In this document: piece after piece, positions 8,671 through 17,248 of the stretch | How positions within the stretch are numbered: position 1 is the stretch's first letter | How the letters are laid out: every line of letters begins with the position of its first letter | Source of the DNA: Herbiconiux sp. SALV-R1 | GTDB taxonomy: Bacteria; Actinomycetota; Actinomycetes; Actinomycetales; Microbacteriaceae | Direction: 5' to 3' | Assembly (NCBI RefSeq): GCF_013113715.1 | Contig: NZ_CP053344.1 | Location: 3,720,001-3,784,000, forward strand | Length of the DNA: 64,000 nt | Position numbers and translations under genes: made by a program | Notes under the pieces: generated by a model | What the model was told of the DNA's origin: nothing | What the model saw: the letters and a program-made list of their open reading frames with translations, nothing else | Databases searched by the model: none

Positions 8671-9668
8671 GATCGCTCCCCGACCTCGGAGATGATGGTC
8701 TCGATGTCGCGGCTGGGTGCGTAGCCCAGGCGGTCCCGGATGCGCGAGATGTCGGTCTTGATCGAGAAGGCGGGACCGGGCAGCTCGAGCTCGACGAAGG
8801 GGATGCCGAGGGCTTCGGAGAGTCGTGGCACGACGTCCTCGTACTCGAAGGACTCCGGTCCCGACACGTTGAATGTGTCACCTACCGCAGCCGGTTCGGT
8901 GAGCAACAGCATCAGCGCGTCGATCAGATCCCGCACGTCGCAGAAGTGGTTGCGGTACGACGCGCCGCTGTGATCGCGCGGGAGCAGCAGCGTGTTGTCC
9001 TGGTCGGCGATCGCCCCATCGATCACGGCGACGGCATCGAGCCGGCCGAGGCCGGCGAACAGCGCGCGGAGACCAGACGCGAAGAACAGCCGGCCGGACC
9101 ACCCGTCGTGCCGCGTAATCTCCTCCGCCGCAGCGGTCAGGGCGAAACGCACTGTGGTCACCGGCAGGGCATAGGCGCGACCGTAGAAATCGGTCAACAC
9201 CTCGTCGAGCTGTTTGGTGAGTCCGTAGAAGCTGTATGGCGCGAGCGAAAGCTGCTCGTGGATGTCTCCGTCGATCGCGAGGGCCGGGTAGACCTCGTCA
9301 CTGCTCACGGTGACGAAGCGGTGGAAGTCGGGAAGTTGCGAAGCGGCGTCGAGCAGGTGGAAACTCGCCTCCACATTCGACCTGAACAAAGCGGGCGCTG
9401 CCGAGCGATCCCAGTCCATGAGGGCAGCCAGGTGCACTACCGCCTGGACGGAGTGGACGGCGGACTCCGCCACCTCCCGGTCGCCGAGGGAACCCTCGAT
9501 CACGGTGATTCGGGCGTCGAGTCGGCTGCGGCCGGGATCTCCGGGTAGTACGACAGTGCGCACATGGGCTCCCAGATCGAGAAGACGTTCGCTGAGACGG
9601 CTTCCGACCCGTCCGGTCGCTCCGGTCACCAGCACGGTTCCGCCGCGCATCCATTCGTTGTCGTTCAT
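8667..9668 (-). CDS. NAD-dependent epimerase/dehydratase-family protein (extended SDR)
   Basis: 333 residues. The NAD-binding motif VTGATGRVGSRL is near residues 14-25, the active-site Ser lies in VTVSSDEVYP, and the YxxxK pair is in SFYGLTKQ. The C-terminal half is substrate-binding. Extended SDRs of this kind include sugar epimerases and uronate/aldose dehydrogenases. It lies 28 nt after the ABC ATPase gene and overlaps the ceramidase-like gene by ATGA, so it belongs to the same leftward transcript. The likely role is the first oxidation or an epimerisation of the imported sugar. The precise substrate cannot be read from the sequence. Confidence 0.85.
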   Translation of the reverse strand: MNDNEWMRGGTVLVTGATGRVGSRLSERLLDLGAHVRTVVLPGDPGRSRLDARITVIEGSLGDREVAESAVHSVQAVVHLAALMDWDRSAAPALFRSNVEASFHLLDAASQLPDFHRFVTVSSDEVYPALAIDGDIHEQLSLAPYSFYGLTKQLDEVLTDFYGRAYALPVTTVRFALTAAAEEITRHDGWSGRLFFASGLRALFAGLGRLDAVAVIDGAIADQDNTLLLPRDHSGASYRNHFCDVRDLIDALMLLLTEPAAVGDTFNVSGPESFEYEDVVPRLSEALGIPFVELELPGPAFSIKTDISRIRDRLGYAPSRDIETIISEVGERS

Positions 9669-9696
9669 CAGTTCCTCTTCCTTCGCAGCGAGATGT

Positions 9697-10473
9697 TCAA
9701 CCGACCCGTGCGGCCGGATTGCCTTCGACGATCAGCCCCATCAGTTGCTGAACGGTGAGTTTTTCGTGACGGATGTCGGCGACCTTCCGGCCGTGACGCA
9801 GCACCACCACGTGGTCGGCGAGTTCCGACACGTGCGGCAGGGCGTGGCTGATGAGTCCGATCGCGAGGCCCCGTTCTTTGATGGACGTGATGAGCTCGAG
9901 CACCGCGGTCGACTCACGGAGGCCGAGGGCCGCCGTCGGCTCGTCCATCAGCACGATGTCCTTCGCCCAGAACGCCGAGCGCGCGATAGCCACGCACTGC
10001 CGCTGCCCGCCCGACATCGAACCGACGACCGGGCCGACCACGGCCGGCAGGTTGATGCTGAGGGAAGCGACCTCGGCGCGGGCCTGGGCGGCCATCCGTT
10101 TCTTGTCGAGCACCCTGAGCGGACCGAACGCGCGCTTGCGCAGTTCGCGGCCGAGGAAGACGTTCGCGGTGACGTCGAGGTTGGCCGCGAGAGCCAATTC
10201 CTGATACACGACCTCGACCCCTTGAAGGCGGGCGTCCAAGGGGTCGTGGAAGCGCACCTCCCGGCCGCCGAGGTGCAGGGTTCCGCTGTCGGGCCGCACC
10301 GCGCCGGTAAGCATCTTGATCAGCGTCGACTTGCCCGCCCCGTTGTCGCCGACGATGGCGGTGATCTCACCCGGGTGGAACTCGATCGAGATGTCCGTGG
10401 CCGCCTCGATGTGGCCGTAGCGCTTCGTGAGGCCACGCGCTTCGTAGGCGGGGACGCCTGTCGCCCCCCTCAT
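9697..10473 (-). CDS. Sugar ABC transporter ATP-binding protein (single-domain, FrcA-like)
   Basis: 258 residues with one nucleotide-binding domain. Walker A is GDNGAGKST (42-50), the Q-loop is VVYQELAL, the signature is MSGGQRQCVA (about 153-162), Walker B is DIVLMDEPTAAL with Glu178, and the switch His is His210. Many ribose-type importers use a ~500-residue double ATPase; this single-domain form resembles the FrcA type and would work as a homodimer. The start at 10473 overlaps the permease stop by ATGA. An open frame runs on upstream to 11640, but it is antisense or out of frame with real genes and is not coding. Confidence 0.92.
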   Translation of the reverse strand: MRGATGVPAYEARGLTKRYGHIEAATDISIEFHPGEITAIVGDNGAGKSTLIKMLTGAVRPDSGTLHLGGREVRFHDPLDARLQGVEVVYQELALAANLDVTANVFLGRELRKRAFGPLRVLDKKRMAAQARAEVASLSINLPAVVGPVVGSMSGGQRQCVAIARSAFWAKDIVLMDEPTAALGLRESTAVLELITSIKERGLAIGLISHALPHVSELADHVVVLRHGRKVADIRHEKLTVQQLMGLIVEGNPAARVG

Positions 10474-11468
10474 CGCGTCTGCCTCCGCGTCTTGATCTGG
10501 TCGAAGACCACAGCAATGAGCAAGATTCCTCCTAGGAAGATGAACTGGGCGGCGACGCCCAGGTTGAGCAACTGGATGCCGTTGTTGATGACGCCGATGA
10601 GGATGACGCCGAACACGGTGCCGATCACGGTTCCGCGCCCGCCGGTGAGCGCCGTTCCTCCGAGGATGACCCCCGCCAAGATGGACAACTCGAGCCCGGT
10701 GAGAGCGTTCGCGTCGCCGACAGTCGTGTATCCGGCCACGACTGCTCCGGCCACCGCGGAGAAGACGGCGCTCAGCACGTATAGCTGAAAGGTACGGCGA
10801 CGCACCGGGATGCCGGCCAGGCGAGCCATGCGGCCTTCTGGGGAGCCGCCGATGGCGTACCAGTGCCGGCCCCACACCGTCGAGCGAAGGAGAAATCCGG
10901 CGACGACGAACGCGACGGCCATCAGCAGGAGCGAGAACGGCACCCCGAAGATGCGTCCCTGACCGAGGAATCGCACGACGGGATCGCTGACCGGGATGAC
11001 GACGCCGGCGGTCACGAGGAATGCCAGCCCGCGAACCAGGAACTGTGTGCCGACCGTTACGACGAACGGATTGATTCCGACGTAGCTGATCAGACCGCCG
11101 TTGACCGCCCCGATGACGAGGCCGCTCAGCATCGCGAGGCCGATCGCGAGCCACCAGGGCAGCCCGGCGCTGAGCGACACCGCGACGACGCAGCCCGAGA
11201 ACGCCATGACTGCCGAGATCGACAGGTCGAGGCCGCCGCTGATCAGCACGGCGGTGGTGATCGCGGCGACGATGCCGGTGAAGGAGATCGCTGCGCCGAT
11301 GTTGAGCAGGTTCGCCGGCCGGAGGAAGTAGGGGCTGAGGAGACTGAGAGCCACGGAGACCACGACAAGAGCGATGATCAGTCCGAGGTATTGAGCACCC
11401 GATCCGGCACGGATGAGCCGCGTGAGGTCGGGCCGTCGACGAAGCGACAGACTGGGGTTGGTGGTCAT
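10470..11468 (-). CDS. Sugar ABC transporter permease (RbsC/BPD_transp_2 family)
   Basis: 332-residue integral membrane protein with about 8-10 hydrophobic helices. The family loop AGVILGGTALTGGRGTVIGTVFG appears near residue 255, together with GGLDLSISAVMAFSGC, the ribose/xylose-type permease hallmark. It is the pore subunit for the sugar importer formed with the preceding binding protein and the following ATPase. RBS GGAAGG precedes the ATG. A short stem-loop lies between it and the binding-protein gene. Confidence 0.92.
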   Translation of the reverse strand: MTTNPSLSLRRRPDLTRLIRAGSGAQYLGLIIALVVVSVALSLLSPYFLRPANLLNIGAAISFTGIVAAITTAVLISGGLDLSISAVMAFSGCVVAVSLSAGLPWWLAIGLAMLSGLVIGAVNGGLISYVGINPFVVTVGTQFLVRGLAFLVTAGVVIPVSDPVVRFLGQGRIFGVPFSLLLMAVAFVVAGFLLRSTVWGRHWYAIGGSPEGRMARLAGIPVRRRTFQLYVLSAVFSAVAGAVVAGYTTVGDANALTGLELSILAGVILGGTALTGGRGTVIGTVFGVILIGVINNGIQLLNLGVAAQFIFLGGILLIAVVFDQIKTRRQTR

Positions 11469-11482
11469 GTGGAGCCTTCCGT

Positions 11483-11518
11483 GTGGGTCGGGCGGGACGT
11501 CGGCGTTCGACGCCCCAC
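11483..11518 (-). promoter_or_regulatory. Possible intercistronic stem-loop between binding protein and permease genes
   Basis: GTGGG (11483-11487) can pair with CCCAC (11514-11518), with an inner GGCGT-TCG-ACGCC hairpin (11502-11514). A structure directly after a binding-protein gene is a common way to raise its expression over that of the membrane subunits. The fold was judged by eye only. Confidence 0.35.
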
Positions 11519-11528
11519 CCGAGGCGGA

Positions 11529-12638
11529 TCAACGTGCCGGCAGCTCTGCCGGCAGCATCGTGATGGGGGCGTAGACCTGGGCGGGCACGGGCTTTCCGGC
11601 GGCGATGTCTTCCGCGAGGGGGATCCAGTATTCGCCCCACTGAGCGGCACCGAGGTCGACTGTGCCGATCAGCGCCGTGTTGCCGGCCTCGATTGCATCG
11701 AGCACGGCCGAGCCGCCGTTGACACCCACGACGGCGGCGTCTGCCTGGCGACCGGCCAGCTCGAGGGCGTTTGCGTCAGCCAGAGCCCAGAGATCGGCGT
11801 TCGTGCAGACCAGGATGTGTCCCGCATCCGGGTTCGACGTGAGGACGTCGCTGAAGTTGTTCTGCAGCTCCAGCGCGTTGGTGCTGTTCGTGTCATGACT
11901 GATCGACGGGATACCGGGGAAGGCCTCTTCGACGACCGACTTGCAGGTGCCGGCACGTTTGGCGACCTCGGGACCGCCCACCGGGTACAACGTGGTGATG
12001 AGGGTCGAGTCCTCCGCCGTCCAGCCCTGGGCCTCGGCGAACTCGACGAGGCGTTCACCCTCGAGCCGGCCCATGTCACTGTTGCTCGGTCCGAAGAGCA
12101 CCGTGCCGTCGTACTCCGTGACGACCTGGACGACCGGCAGGCAGGCTTCCTGGTAGACCTGGTTGACGCTGGCCAGGAGGTCGTCGACCTGATTGTTGCT
12201 GACCACGACACTCGGCTCGCGCACGACGATCGAACGAGCTGCAGCGACCGGCTCGCTGGTGCTCGGGAACTTGTAGTCGGCGAAGGCGAGCGAGACTCCC
12301 GCATCCTCGGCGAACGAGGTCATGCTCTCGTTCATCGTCACGTTGACCTCGTTGACAGTGTCCTGTGCCGCGAAACCGACCGTGAAGTCACCAGTCGGCT
12401 TCCGCGCTGCGGCGGCCCATTCGTCCGGGTGATCCTCCGCCGGCTGGAAGGCGCACGAAGCCGCATCCCAGGACACCCAGTCCTCGCTGTTGCCGCTGGA
12501 CTCGGCGGTGCTGAAGGCGTCCTCCGCGAAGGTCGGGCCCTTGCCGGACTCCGCTTCGCCGTTTTCTGAGGTGCATCCGGTGAGAGCGAGCACACTGACG
12601 GCGGCCAGCGCGACCGCCGCGGGGAGAGTGCGTTTCAT
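11529..12638 (-). CDS. Sugar ABC transporter substrate-binding lipoprotein
   Basis: 369 residues. A signal peptide MKRTLPAAVALAAVSVLA ends with lipobox LTGC, then a Glu/Ser-rich linker and a periplasmic-binding-protein-4-like domain (FTVGFAAQDTVNEVNVTMNES, VVVSNNQVDD, ILVCTNADLWALADANALE, VVGVNGGSAVLDAI, IGTVDLGAAQWGEYW). Such proteins bind monosaccharides or polyols. The ATG at 12638 is preceded by AGAGGA; an in-frame ATG 14 codons upstream is less likely, as the signal peptide starts at MKRTL. It precedes the permease and ATPase genes in the order usual for ribose-type importers. Confidence 0.92.
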   Translation of the reverse strand: MKRTLPAAVALAAVSVLALTGCTSENGEAESGKGPTFAEDAFSTAESSGNSEDWVSWDAASCAFQPAEDHPDEWAAAARKPTGDFTVGFAAQDTVNEVNVTMNESMTSFAEDAGVSLAFADYKFPSTSEPVAAARSIVVREPSVVVSNNQVDDLLASVNQVYQEACLPVVQVVTEYDGTVLFGPSNSDMGRLEGERLVEFAEAQGWTAEDSTLITTLYPVGGPEVAKRAGTCKSVVEEAFPGIPSISHDTNSTNALELQNNFSDVLTSNPDAGHILVCTNADLWALADANALELAGRQADAAVVGVNGGSAVLDAIEAGNTALIGTVDLGAAQWGEYWIPLAEDIAAGKPVPAQVYAPITMLPAELPAR

Positions 12639-12672
12639 ATCGATCCTCTTTTCTGTGAATGGTGCGGTGCAT

Positions 12673-12690
12673 CCCGACATCGGCGTCGGG
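12673..12690. other. Small inverted repeat between dehydratase and binding-protein genes
   Basis: CCCGAC and GTCGGG form a perfect 6-bp stem with a 6-nt loop in the 164-nt gap before the binding-protein gene. It could be a weak terminator, a processing site or an operator. Nothing else recognisable lies in this gap. Confidence 0.25.
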
Positions 12691-12802
12691 AGATCGGGGA
12701 TAGTCGCGATGTTCGAGGCGTGTCAGGGCGCGCTCGATGGCCCGGCGGGCCTGCATGCTCGGCCGGGTCTTGAAAGTTGGTCAGTGGTGGGTCAGCGACT
12801 GA

Positions 12803-14521
12803 TCAGGATCGGCCCACCGTCGGCTCCTGCCACTCGAGGGCTGCGTCGTCCTCAGGTACCAGGAAGTCGAAGTCGCAACCTTCCGGTGCCTGCAGCACGT
12901 GCTCATCGAACAGTCGCGGCCAGCCGCGCCGGTGACGGCTCGTCGGTTTCGTCCAGAGAGCACGCCGTCGGTCGAACTGGACGGCGTCGACGCGAGCGTG
13001 GATGCGTCCGCCCGCCGCATCGAGTTCGATCACGTCGCCGGTGCGCAGCAGGGCCAGGGGTCCGCCGGACGCTGCATCGGGCGCGATGTGCAGCACGCAG
13101 GTGCCGAAACTGGTGCCGCTCATGCGCGCGTCGCTCAGACGCACCATGTCGGTCACACCGGCTTCGGCGAGATGCTTCGGCACGGGGATCATGCCCCATT
13201 CGGGAAATCCGTCTCCCGCGCGGGGCCCACAGTTGCGCAAGATCAGCACGGAGCCCGCGGTCGCCCCGAGCTCTGGGTCGTCGATACGGGCGAGCATGTC
13301 CTCGTAGCCGTCGAACACGATCGCCGTGCCGACGTGGTTCAGCAGAGCCGGCGACGCGGCTGCCGTCTTGATCAGTGCACCGTCCGGCGCGATGTTGCCG
13401 TGCACCACGGCGAACGCCGGCACGTCCGTGACCGGATCGTGCAGGCTGCGTATGACCTGGCTCGCAGCTGAGTCCACGGTTGCTCCGAGGGCGGCCTCCC
13501 CGACGGAGACGACGTCGCGCCGCAGCAGAGGTGCGAGTTCCCTGAGGAGCGCGGGAACGCCCCCGGCTGCCGAGAAGGCCGCGATGTGACTGCTGCCGAT
13601 GGGTGCGACGTCGACCAGCACCGGCGTCTGAGCAGAGGCGACCGCCAGGCGGTCGGGAGAGAGGCGGATACCTCGGCGACCGGCGATGGCGCTGAGGTGC
13701 ACGAGCGCATTCGTCGACCCGCCGCAGGCCGCCAAGACGAGAAGTGCGTTGTCGAAGGCGGCTTCGGTGAGGATGTCCCTCGGCCGCTGTTGCTGCGCGA
13801 CGAGGTCGACGATCCGCCGCCCGGCGAGGGTCGCCAGCTCAGCAAGACGCGGATCGTCGGATGGCAACACCGAGCTGCCGGGCAGCATCATGCCGAGCGT
13901 CTCGGCGAGGATGCCCATGGTCATGGCGGTGCCCATGACATTGCACGCGCCCTGGCTGCAGGACAGTGCGACCTCGAGGCCGTTCCAACCCTCGTCGTCG
14001 AGTTGACCTGCGCGCCGCTCAGACCAGTACGCCCAGAGATCGGTGCCTGCGCCGACCTCCGCCCCGCGGAACCGTCCCGGCGATCGGAAACCGCCGGTGA
14101 CCTGGATGGCTGGCACGTCGGCGCTGGCTGCAGCCATGAGCTGGGCGGGGACTGTCTTGTCGCAATTGCCGAACAGCACGACACCATCGACGGGCTGGGA
14201 GCGGATGTACTCCTCGACCTCCATCGCCAGCAGGTTGCGGTAGAGCATCGCCGTGGGCTTCATCAGGTCTTCGCCGAGAGACATCACAGGCAGCTCCACC
14301 GCGGTCCCTCCCGCCGCCTCCACACCAGCACGGGCGGCGTCCACAAGACGGCGCAATGGCAAGTTGCAGGGATTGAAGCCGTTGATGGAGCTCATCAGCC
14401 CGATGACGGGGCGGGCGGCACCCGCCTCCACCGGGTGGCCAGCGGAACGCATGGCAGCCCTGTGCTCGAGACCGACCTCGTCGTCTCGAGAGAACCAGGC
14501 GGAGCTTCGCAGTGGTCGCAT
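12803..14521 (-). CDS. IlvD/Edd-family dehydratase, probable sugar-acid dehydratase
   Basis: 572 residues, full length for the family. Iron-sulfur and active-site motifs are visible: FNPCN (Cys52), FGNCDKTVP (Cys120 with the Lys next to it), SCSQGACNVMGTA (about 185-195) and ACGGSTNALVHL. The C-terminal swivel domain has RLSDARMSGTSFG with the catalytic Ser. Members dehydrate aldonates (xylonate, arabinonate, gluconate and similar) to 2-keto-3-deoxy acids, the central step expected here between lactonase and kinase/aldolase. It is not a branched-chain IlvD by context. RBS AAAGGAA supports the start at 14521 over an ATG nine codons upstream. Confidence 0.9.
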   Translation of the reverse strand: MRPLRSSAWFSRDDEVGLEHRAAMRSAGHPVEAGAARPVIGLMSSINGFNPCNLPLRRLVDAARAGVEAAGGTAVELPVMSLGEDLMKPTAMLYRNLLAMEVEEYIRSQPVDGVVLFGNCDKTVPAQLMAAASADVPAIQVTGGFRSPGRFRGAEVGAGTDLWAYWSERRAGQLDDEGWNGLEVALSCSQGACNVMGTAMTMGILAETLGMMLPGSSVLPSDDPRLAELATLAGRRIVDLVAQQQRPRDILTEAAFDNALLVLAACGGSTNALVHLSAIAGRRGIRLSPDRLAVASAQTPVLVDVAPIGSSHIAAFSAAGGVPALLRELAPLLRRDVVSVGEAALGATVDSAASQVIRSLHDPVTDVPAFAVVHGNIAPDGALIKTAAASPALLNHVGTAIVFDGYEDMLARIDDPELGATAGSVLILRNCGPRAGDGFPEWGMIPVPKHLAEAGVTDMVRLSDARMSGTSFGTCVLHIAPDAASGGPLALLRTGDVIELDAAGGRIHARVDAVQFDRRRALWTKPTSRHRRGWPRLFDEHVLQAPEGCDFDFLVPEDDAALEWQEPTVGRS

Positions 14522-14553
14522 CGGGGTTCCTTTCTCGTGGCGGTTCACAGGTC

Positions 14554-15471
14554 CTACTGCCCTGCGGCACCGACCTCGCGACGGGCCATCACGCTGACGA
14601 GGTGGTCGAAGAGCCGATCGACCTCGCGCTCCGACTCGGCATCGAGGCGGTAGGCCACCGGTCCCCGAGCGAACACGTCATCGATCACACCTTGCCGTAC
14701 CAGGAGATGTTTTTGAATCGCGATGTACGCGTCGAGGCTGCTCTGGATCAGCACGAGAGTGCTGATCGGGCCGTTGAGGGCATCGATGACGTCCTGATCT
14801 CCGTCACGGAGAGCACGCCACAGCGCGACGATGGCCCAGATGATGTCCGAACCGGGCATGGTGCCGGCGATGCCTCGTGCGTGGCTATCGACCAACGCGA
14901 TCCCTCCGGTGCCCTCGAAGATCAGGGCGTCGCCGCCGGTCGCGTCGCGAAGGGCAGACAGCTTTGGACCGATGGGCTGAGACTCCGGCTTGAAATGCAC
15001 ACGATCGCCGAACTCTGTGAACAACCGTGCTTGCATCCCGATGCTGAGGCCGTGACCGAGGTAGCCCGACGCATCCTGCACGATCACTGGGATGTCCAAC
15101 GCCTCGACCATCGCCGCGTAGTACGCGTAGACCTCGTCGTCGCTGAGCGACACCGACACCGGGGGGATCGCCATGACGGCGGACGCGCCGGAGGTCTGTG
15201 CGGACCGGGCGTGAGCCACGGCTACCCGGGTGCTCTCCGCCCCGGTGCTGGCGATCACGGGAACGCGCCCTGCTGTGTGACGGCAGATCGAGTCGACCAG
15301 GCCGTCTCGCTCCTGCGACGACAGGCGGAACGTCTCCGACACCATCCCCATCACTAGACCGTCAACGCCGTGCGTGAGCACCCAGTCGATCTCCGACCGG
15401 AGCGCCCTGACGTCGATGGCCAGGTCGGCATCGAACGGCGTGAGGAGTACCGGGAGTACACCGTGGATCAT
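14554..15471 (-). CDS. Dihydrodipicolinate-synthase-family protein (aldolase or dehydratase)
   Basis: 305-residue TIM barrel of the DapA/NanA superfamily. The Schiff-base lysine is recognisable in RVHFKPES, and the substrate carboxylate loop reads MGMVSETFRL rather than GTTGE. The usual YNVP tyrosine segment is replaced by VIVQDASG, so the classic proton-relay Tyr is missing. This points away from lysine biosynthesis and toward a sugar-acid dehydratase or aldolase, for example on a 2-keto-3-deoxy acid. It is the first gene of the leftward operon, just behind the regulated divergent promoter. Confidence 0.82.
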   Translation of the reverse strand: MIHGVLPVLLTPFDADLAIDVRALRSEIDWVLTHGVDGLVMGMVSETFRLSSQERDGLVDSICRHTAGRVPVIASTGAESTRVAVAHARSAQTSGASAVMAIPPVSVSLSDDEVYAYYAAMVEALDIPVIVQDASGYLGHGLSIGMQARLFTEFGDRVHFKPESQPIGPKLSALRDATGGDALIFEGTGGIALVDSHARGIAGTMPGSDIIWAIVALWRALRDGDQDVIDALNGPISTLVLIQSSLDAYIAIQKHLLVRQGVIDDVFARGPVAYRLDAESEREVDRLFDHLVSVMARREVGAAGQ

Positions 15472-15539
15472 GGCGGCTCATTTCGAGGGCATCGGGTGGA
15501 TCCGGGTCGGCGCTGCCCTGTTGCGACGACCGTTTGGCT

Positions 15540-15595
15540 GTTCGTTTGTTACGAACGGTGTTCGCATATAACCACCTAGCGTCGAAGCTCGTCAA
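15540..15595 (-). promoter_or_regulatory. Leftward promoter with operator palindrome CGAACGGTGTTCG
   Basis: On the minus strand TTGACG (15595-15590) is followed after 19 nt by TATATG (15570-15565). Immediately downstream lies the perfect palindrome CGAAC-GGT-GTTCG (15552-15564), preceded by a further GTTCG at 15540-15544 that also pairs with CGAAC. A repressor there would cover the transcription start of the long leftward operon. Confidence 0.55.
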
Positions 15596-15618
15596 GCTTG
15601 AAACAGCATAAATCTAGC

Positions 15619-15685
15619 TTGACAGCTCGGCTTCAGGTCGATAACGATGTGCTGACAGCTATTCGTGCTGTGCGAACGCTGTTCT
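15619..15685 (+). promoter_or_regulatory. Rightward promoter with second operator copy
   Basis: TTGACA (15619-15624), 17 nt, then TAACGA (15642-15647) make a good sigma-70-type promoter for the APC permease gene. CGAAC-GCT-GTTCT at 15673-15685 differs from the leftward operator only in the middle base of the spacer and the last base. It would lie shortly after the transcription start. The likely binder is the IclR protein encoded at 19595. Confidence 0.55.
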
Positions 15686-15717
15686 GAAATTTACGCCGGC
15701 CATCCCGAAGGAGCGAC

Positions 15718-17241
15718 ATGCCTGCCATCCGACCCGACGCGCACCCCGCGCCGTCCCCGGCCAGCCCACCGGTTCAGGCGACCGGACTGGCCAGGGGATC
15801 CATCAGCGTCCGCCAGATCGTCTTCCAGTCCGTCGCATTCATGGGGCCGGGCGCGACGATCGTGTCCTCGCTTCCATTGGCGATGGCCTTCGCTGGTGGC
15901 GCTGCGGTCACCGCATGCCTGATCGCGCTGGCGGTGCTGCTGCTCGTCGCGAGCTCGGTAGCCCAGCTCGCGAAGCATCTGCCCTCGGCCGGCTCGTTCG
16001 CCACTTTCGCCAGCAACGGCCTGCACCCCACGGTCGGGTTCGTGGTGGGCTGGCTCTACGCGCTCCTGACCAACCTCGTGGCTCCGCTGCTGACGCTGAT
16101 CTGGGCGTCGCTCCTGTCCTCCGCGACCGGTGCACCCGATCTGTGGTGGCTCTGGGCCCTGGGGCTGATCGTCGTCATCGGAGCCATCAACCTACGAGGA
16201 GTTCACGAATCCTCGCTGGTGAACCTGATCTTCGGCCTGACCGAGATCGTCTTGTTCGCCGGCCTCAGCATATGGATCGTCATCGCCGCCGGCTCGACCA
16301 ACACTCTGGCAGTCTTCGGCACGGAGTTCGCGAACGTGCCCGGCTACACCGGCATCGCGGGCATCATCGCGGGAGCGACGTACTGCATCCTCGCCTTCAG
16401 CGGTTTCGAAGCAGCCGCCCCCCTCGCTGAGGAGACCGAGAACCCGAAAAAGAGTATCCCGCGCGCCGTCATGCTCTCTCTCCTCGGCATCGGCGTTCTG
16501 GAGATCTTCGCCGTGTACGCCGCCACCGTGGCGTGGGGACCTGACGACGCCGCGGGCTTCGCCTCCATCACCGGTTCGATCGGCGAGGGTTGGCAGGTGA
16601 TCGCAGACCGCGTCCTGCCGATCGGGGCCCTCCTCGTTCTCATCGCCGTCGCAGTCTCCTGCTTCGCGAACGCCAACGCTGGCGTGAACAGCGCTACCAG
16701 GACGCTCTTCGCCCTGGGTCGCGTCAAGATCCTGCCCGGGGCGCTCGCGCAGGTCGACAGCCGTCGCTCGCCGCGCACGGCAGTGGTGGCCCAGATCGTC
16801 GTGACCCTGATCTTCACGTTCGGACTCGGGTTCGCTTTCGGACCGGGAACCGCCTTCGGCATCATCGGCACGGCGATCACACTCGCCTTCGTGCTCATCT
16901 ACATGACTGTGCACCTGTCGTGCCTCGGCTACTTCCTCCGCAAACGACGCTCGGAGCTCAACGTCTGGCTCCACGTCGTGATACCTGTCGTCGGCTTCAT
17001 CCTCCTGATCCCCGCGCTCCTGGTGGCGCTCGGCGCCAAAGTGGTCGATTTCATCAGTCCGATCGAGGCCCCTCTGTCGTACGGGGCATTCGCCGTCTGG
17101 GCCTGGATCCTCATCGGCGTCGCGTATCTCGTCGTCACCCGGTTGCGCACCCCGGCCAAGATCGGCCTGATGTCAAGCGTCATGGAGGACGTCGACGACT
17201 CCGATGTCGCACCACCGACCCGCCCCACCGAAACCCGTTAG
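15718..17241 (+). CDS. APC-family permease
   Basis: 507-residue amino acid/polyamine/organocation-type secondary transporter with about 12 hydrophobic helices. The N-terminal family motif is visible (SVRQIVFQSVAFMGPGATIVSS, then AGSFATFASNGL), as is GATYCILAFSGFEAAAPLAEETENPKKSIPRAV, the conserved helix 6-loop region with the ETENP motif. It is the first gene of the rightward arm. In a sugar-acid regulon it may import an amino-sugar acid, organic acid or amine rather than a plain sugar. AAGGAG precedes the ATG by 5 nt. Confidence 0.88.
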   Translation: MPAIRPDAHPAPSPASPPVQATGLARGSISVRQIVFQSVAFMGPGATIVSSLPLAMAFAGGAAVTACLIALAVLLLVASSVAQLAKHLPSAGSFATFASNGLHPTVGFVVGWLYALLTNLVAPLLTLIWASLLSSATGAPDLWWLWALGLIVVIGAINLRGVHESSLVNLIFGLTEIVLFAGLSIWIVIAAGSTNTLAVFGTEFANVPGYTGIAGIIAGATYCILAFSGFEAAAPLAEETENPKKSIPRAVMLSLLGIGVLEIFAVYAATVAWGPDDAAGFASITGSIGEGWQVIADRVLPIGALLVLIAVAVSCFANANAGVNSATRTLFALGRVKILPGALAQVDSRRSPRTAVVAQIVVTLIFTFGLGFAFGPGTAFGIIGTAITLAFVLIYMTVHLSCLGYFLRKRRSELNVWLHVVIPVVGFILLIPALLVALGAKVVDFISPIEAPLSYGAFAVWAWILIGVAYLVVTRLRTPAKIGLMSSVMEDVDDSDVAPPTRPTETR

Positions 17242-17248
17242 GAAAGCG

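Noticed and set aside
10474-11640. Long open frame continuing upstream of the ABC ATPase gene on the minus strand
   Set aside because: It lies out of frame over the permease gene, has low-complexity Arg/Pro composition and no family features; the ATGA-coupled start at 10473 is convincing.
10863-12569. Large open frame on the plus strand opposite the permease and binding-protein genes
   Set aside because: Composition (Asp/Arg/His-rich) is that of an antisense shadow in high-GC DNA, while the minus-strand genes have clear domains.
14554-15471. Lysine-biosynthetic dihydrodipicolinate synthase
   Set aside because: The GTTGE loop and the YNxP tyrosine are missing and the genomic setting is sugar-acid catabolism.
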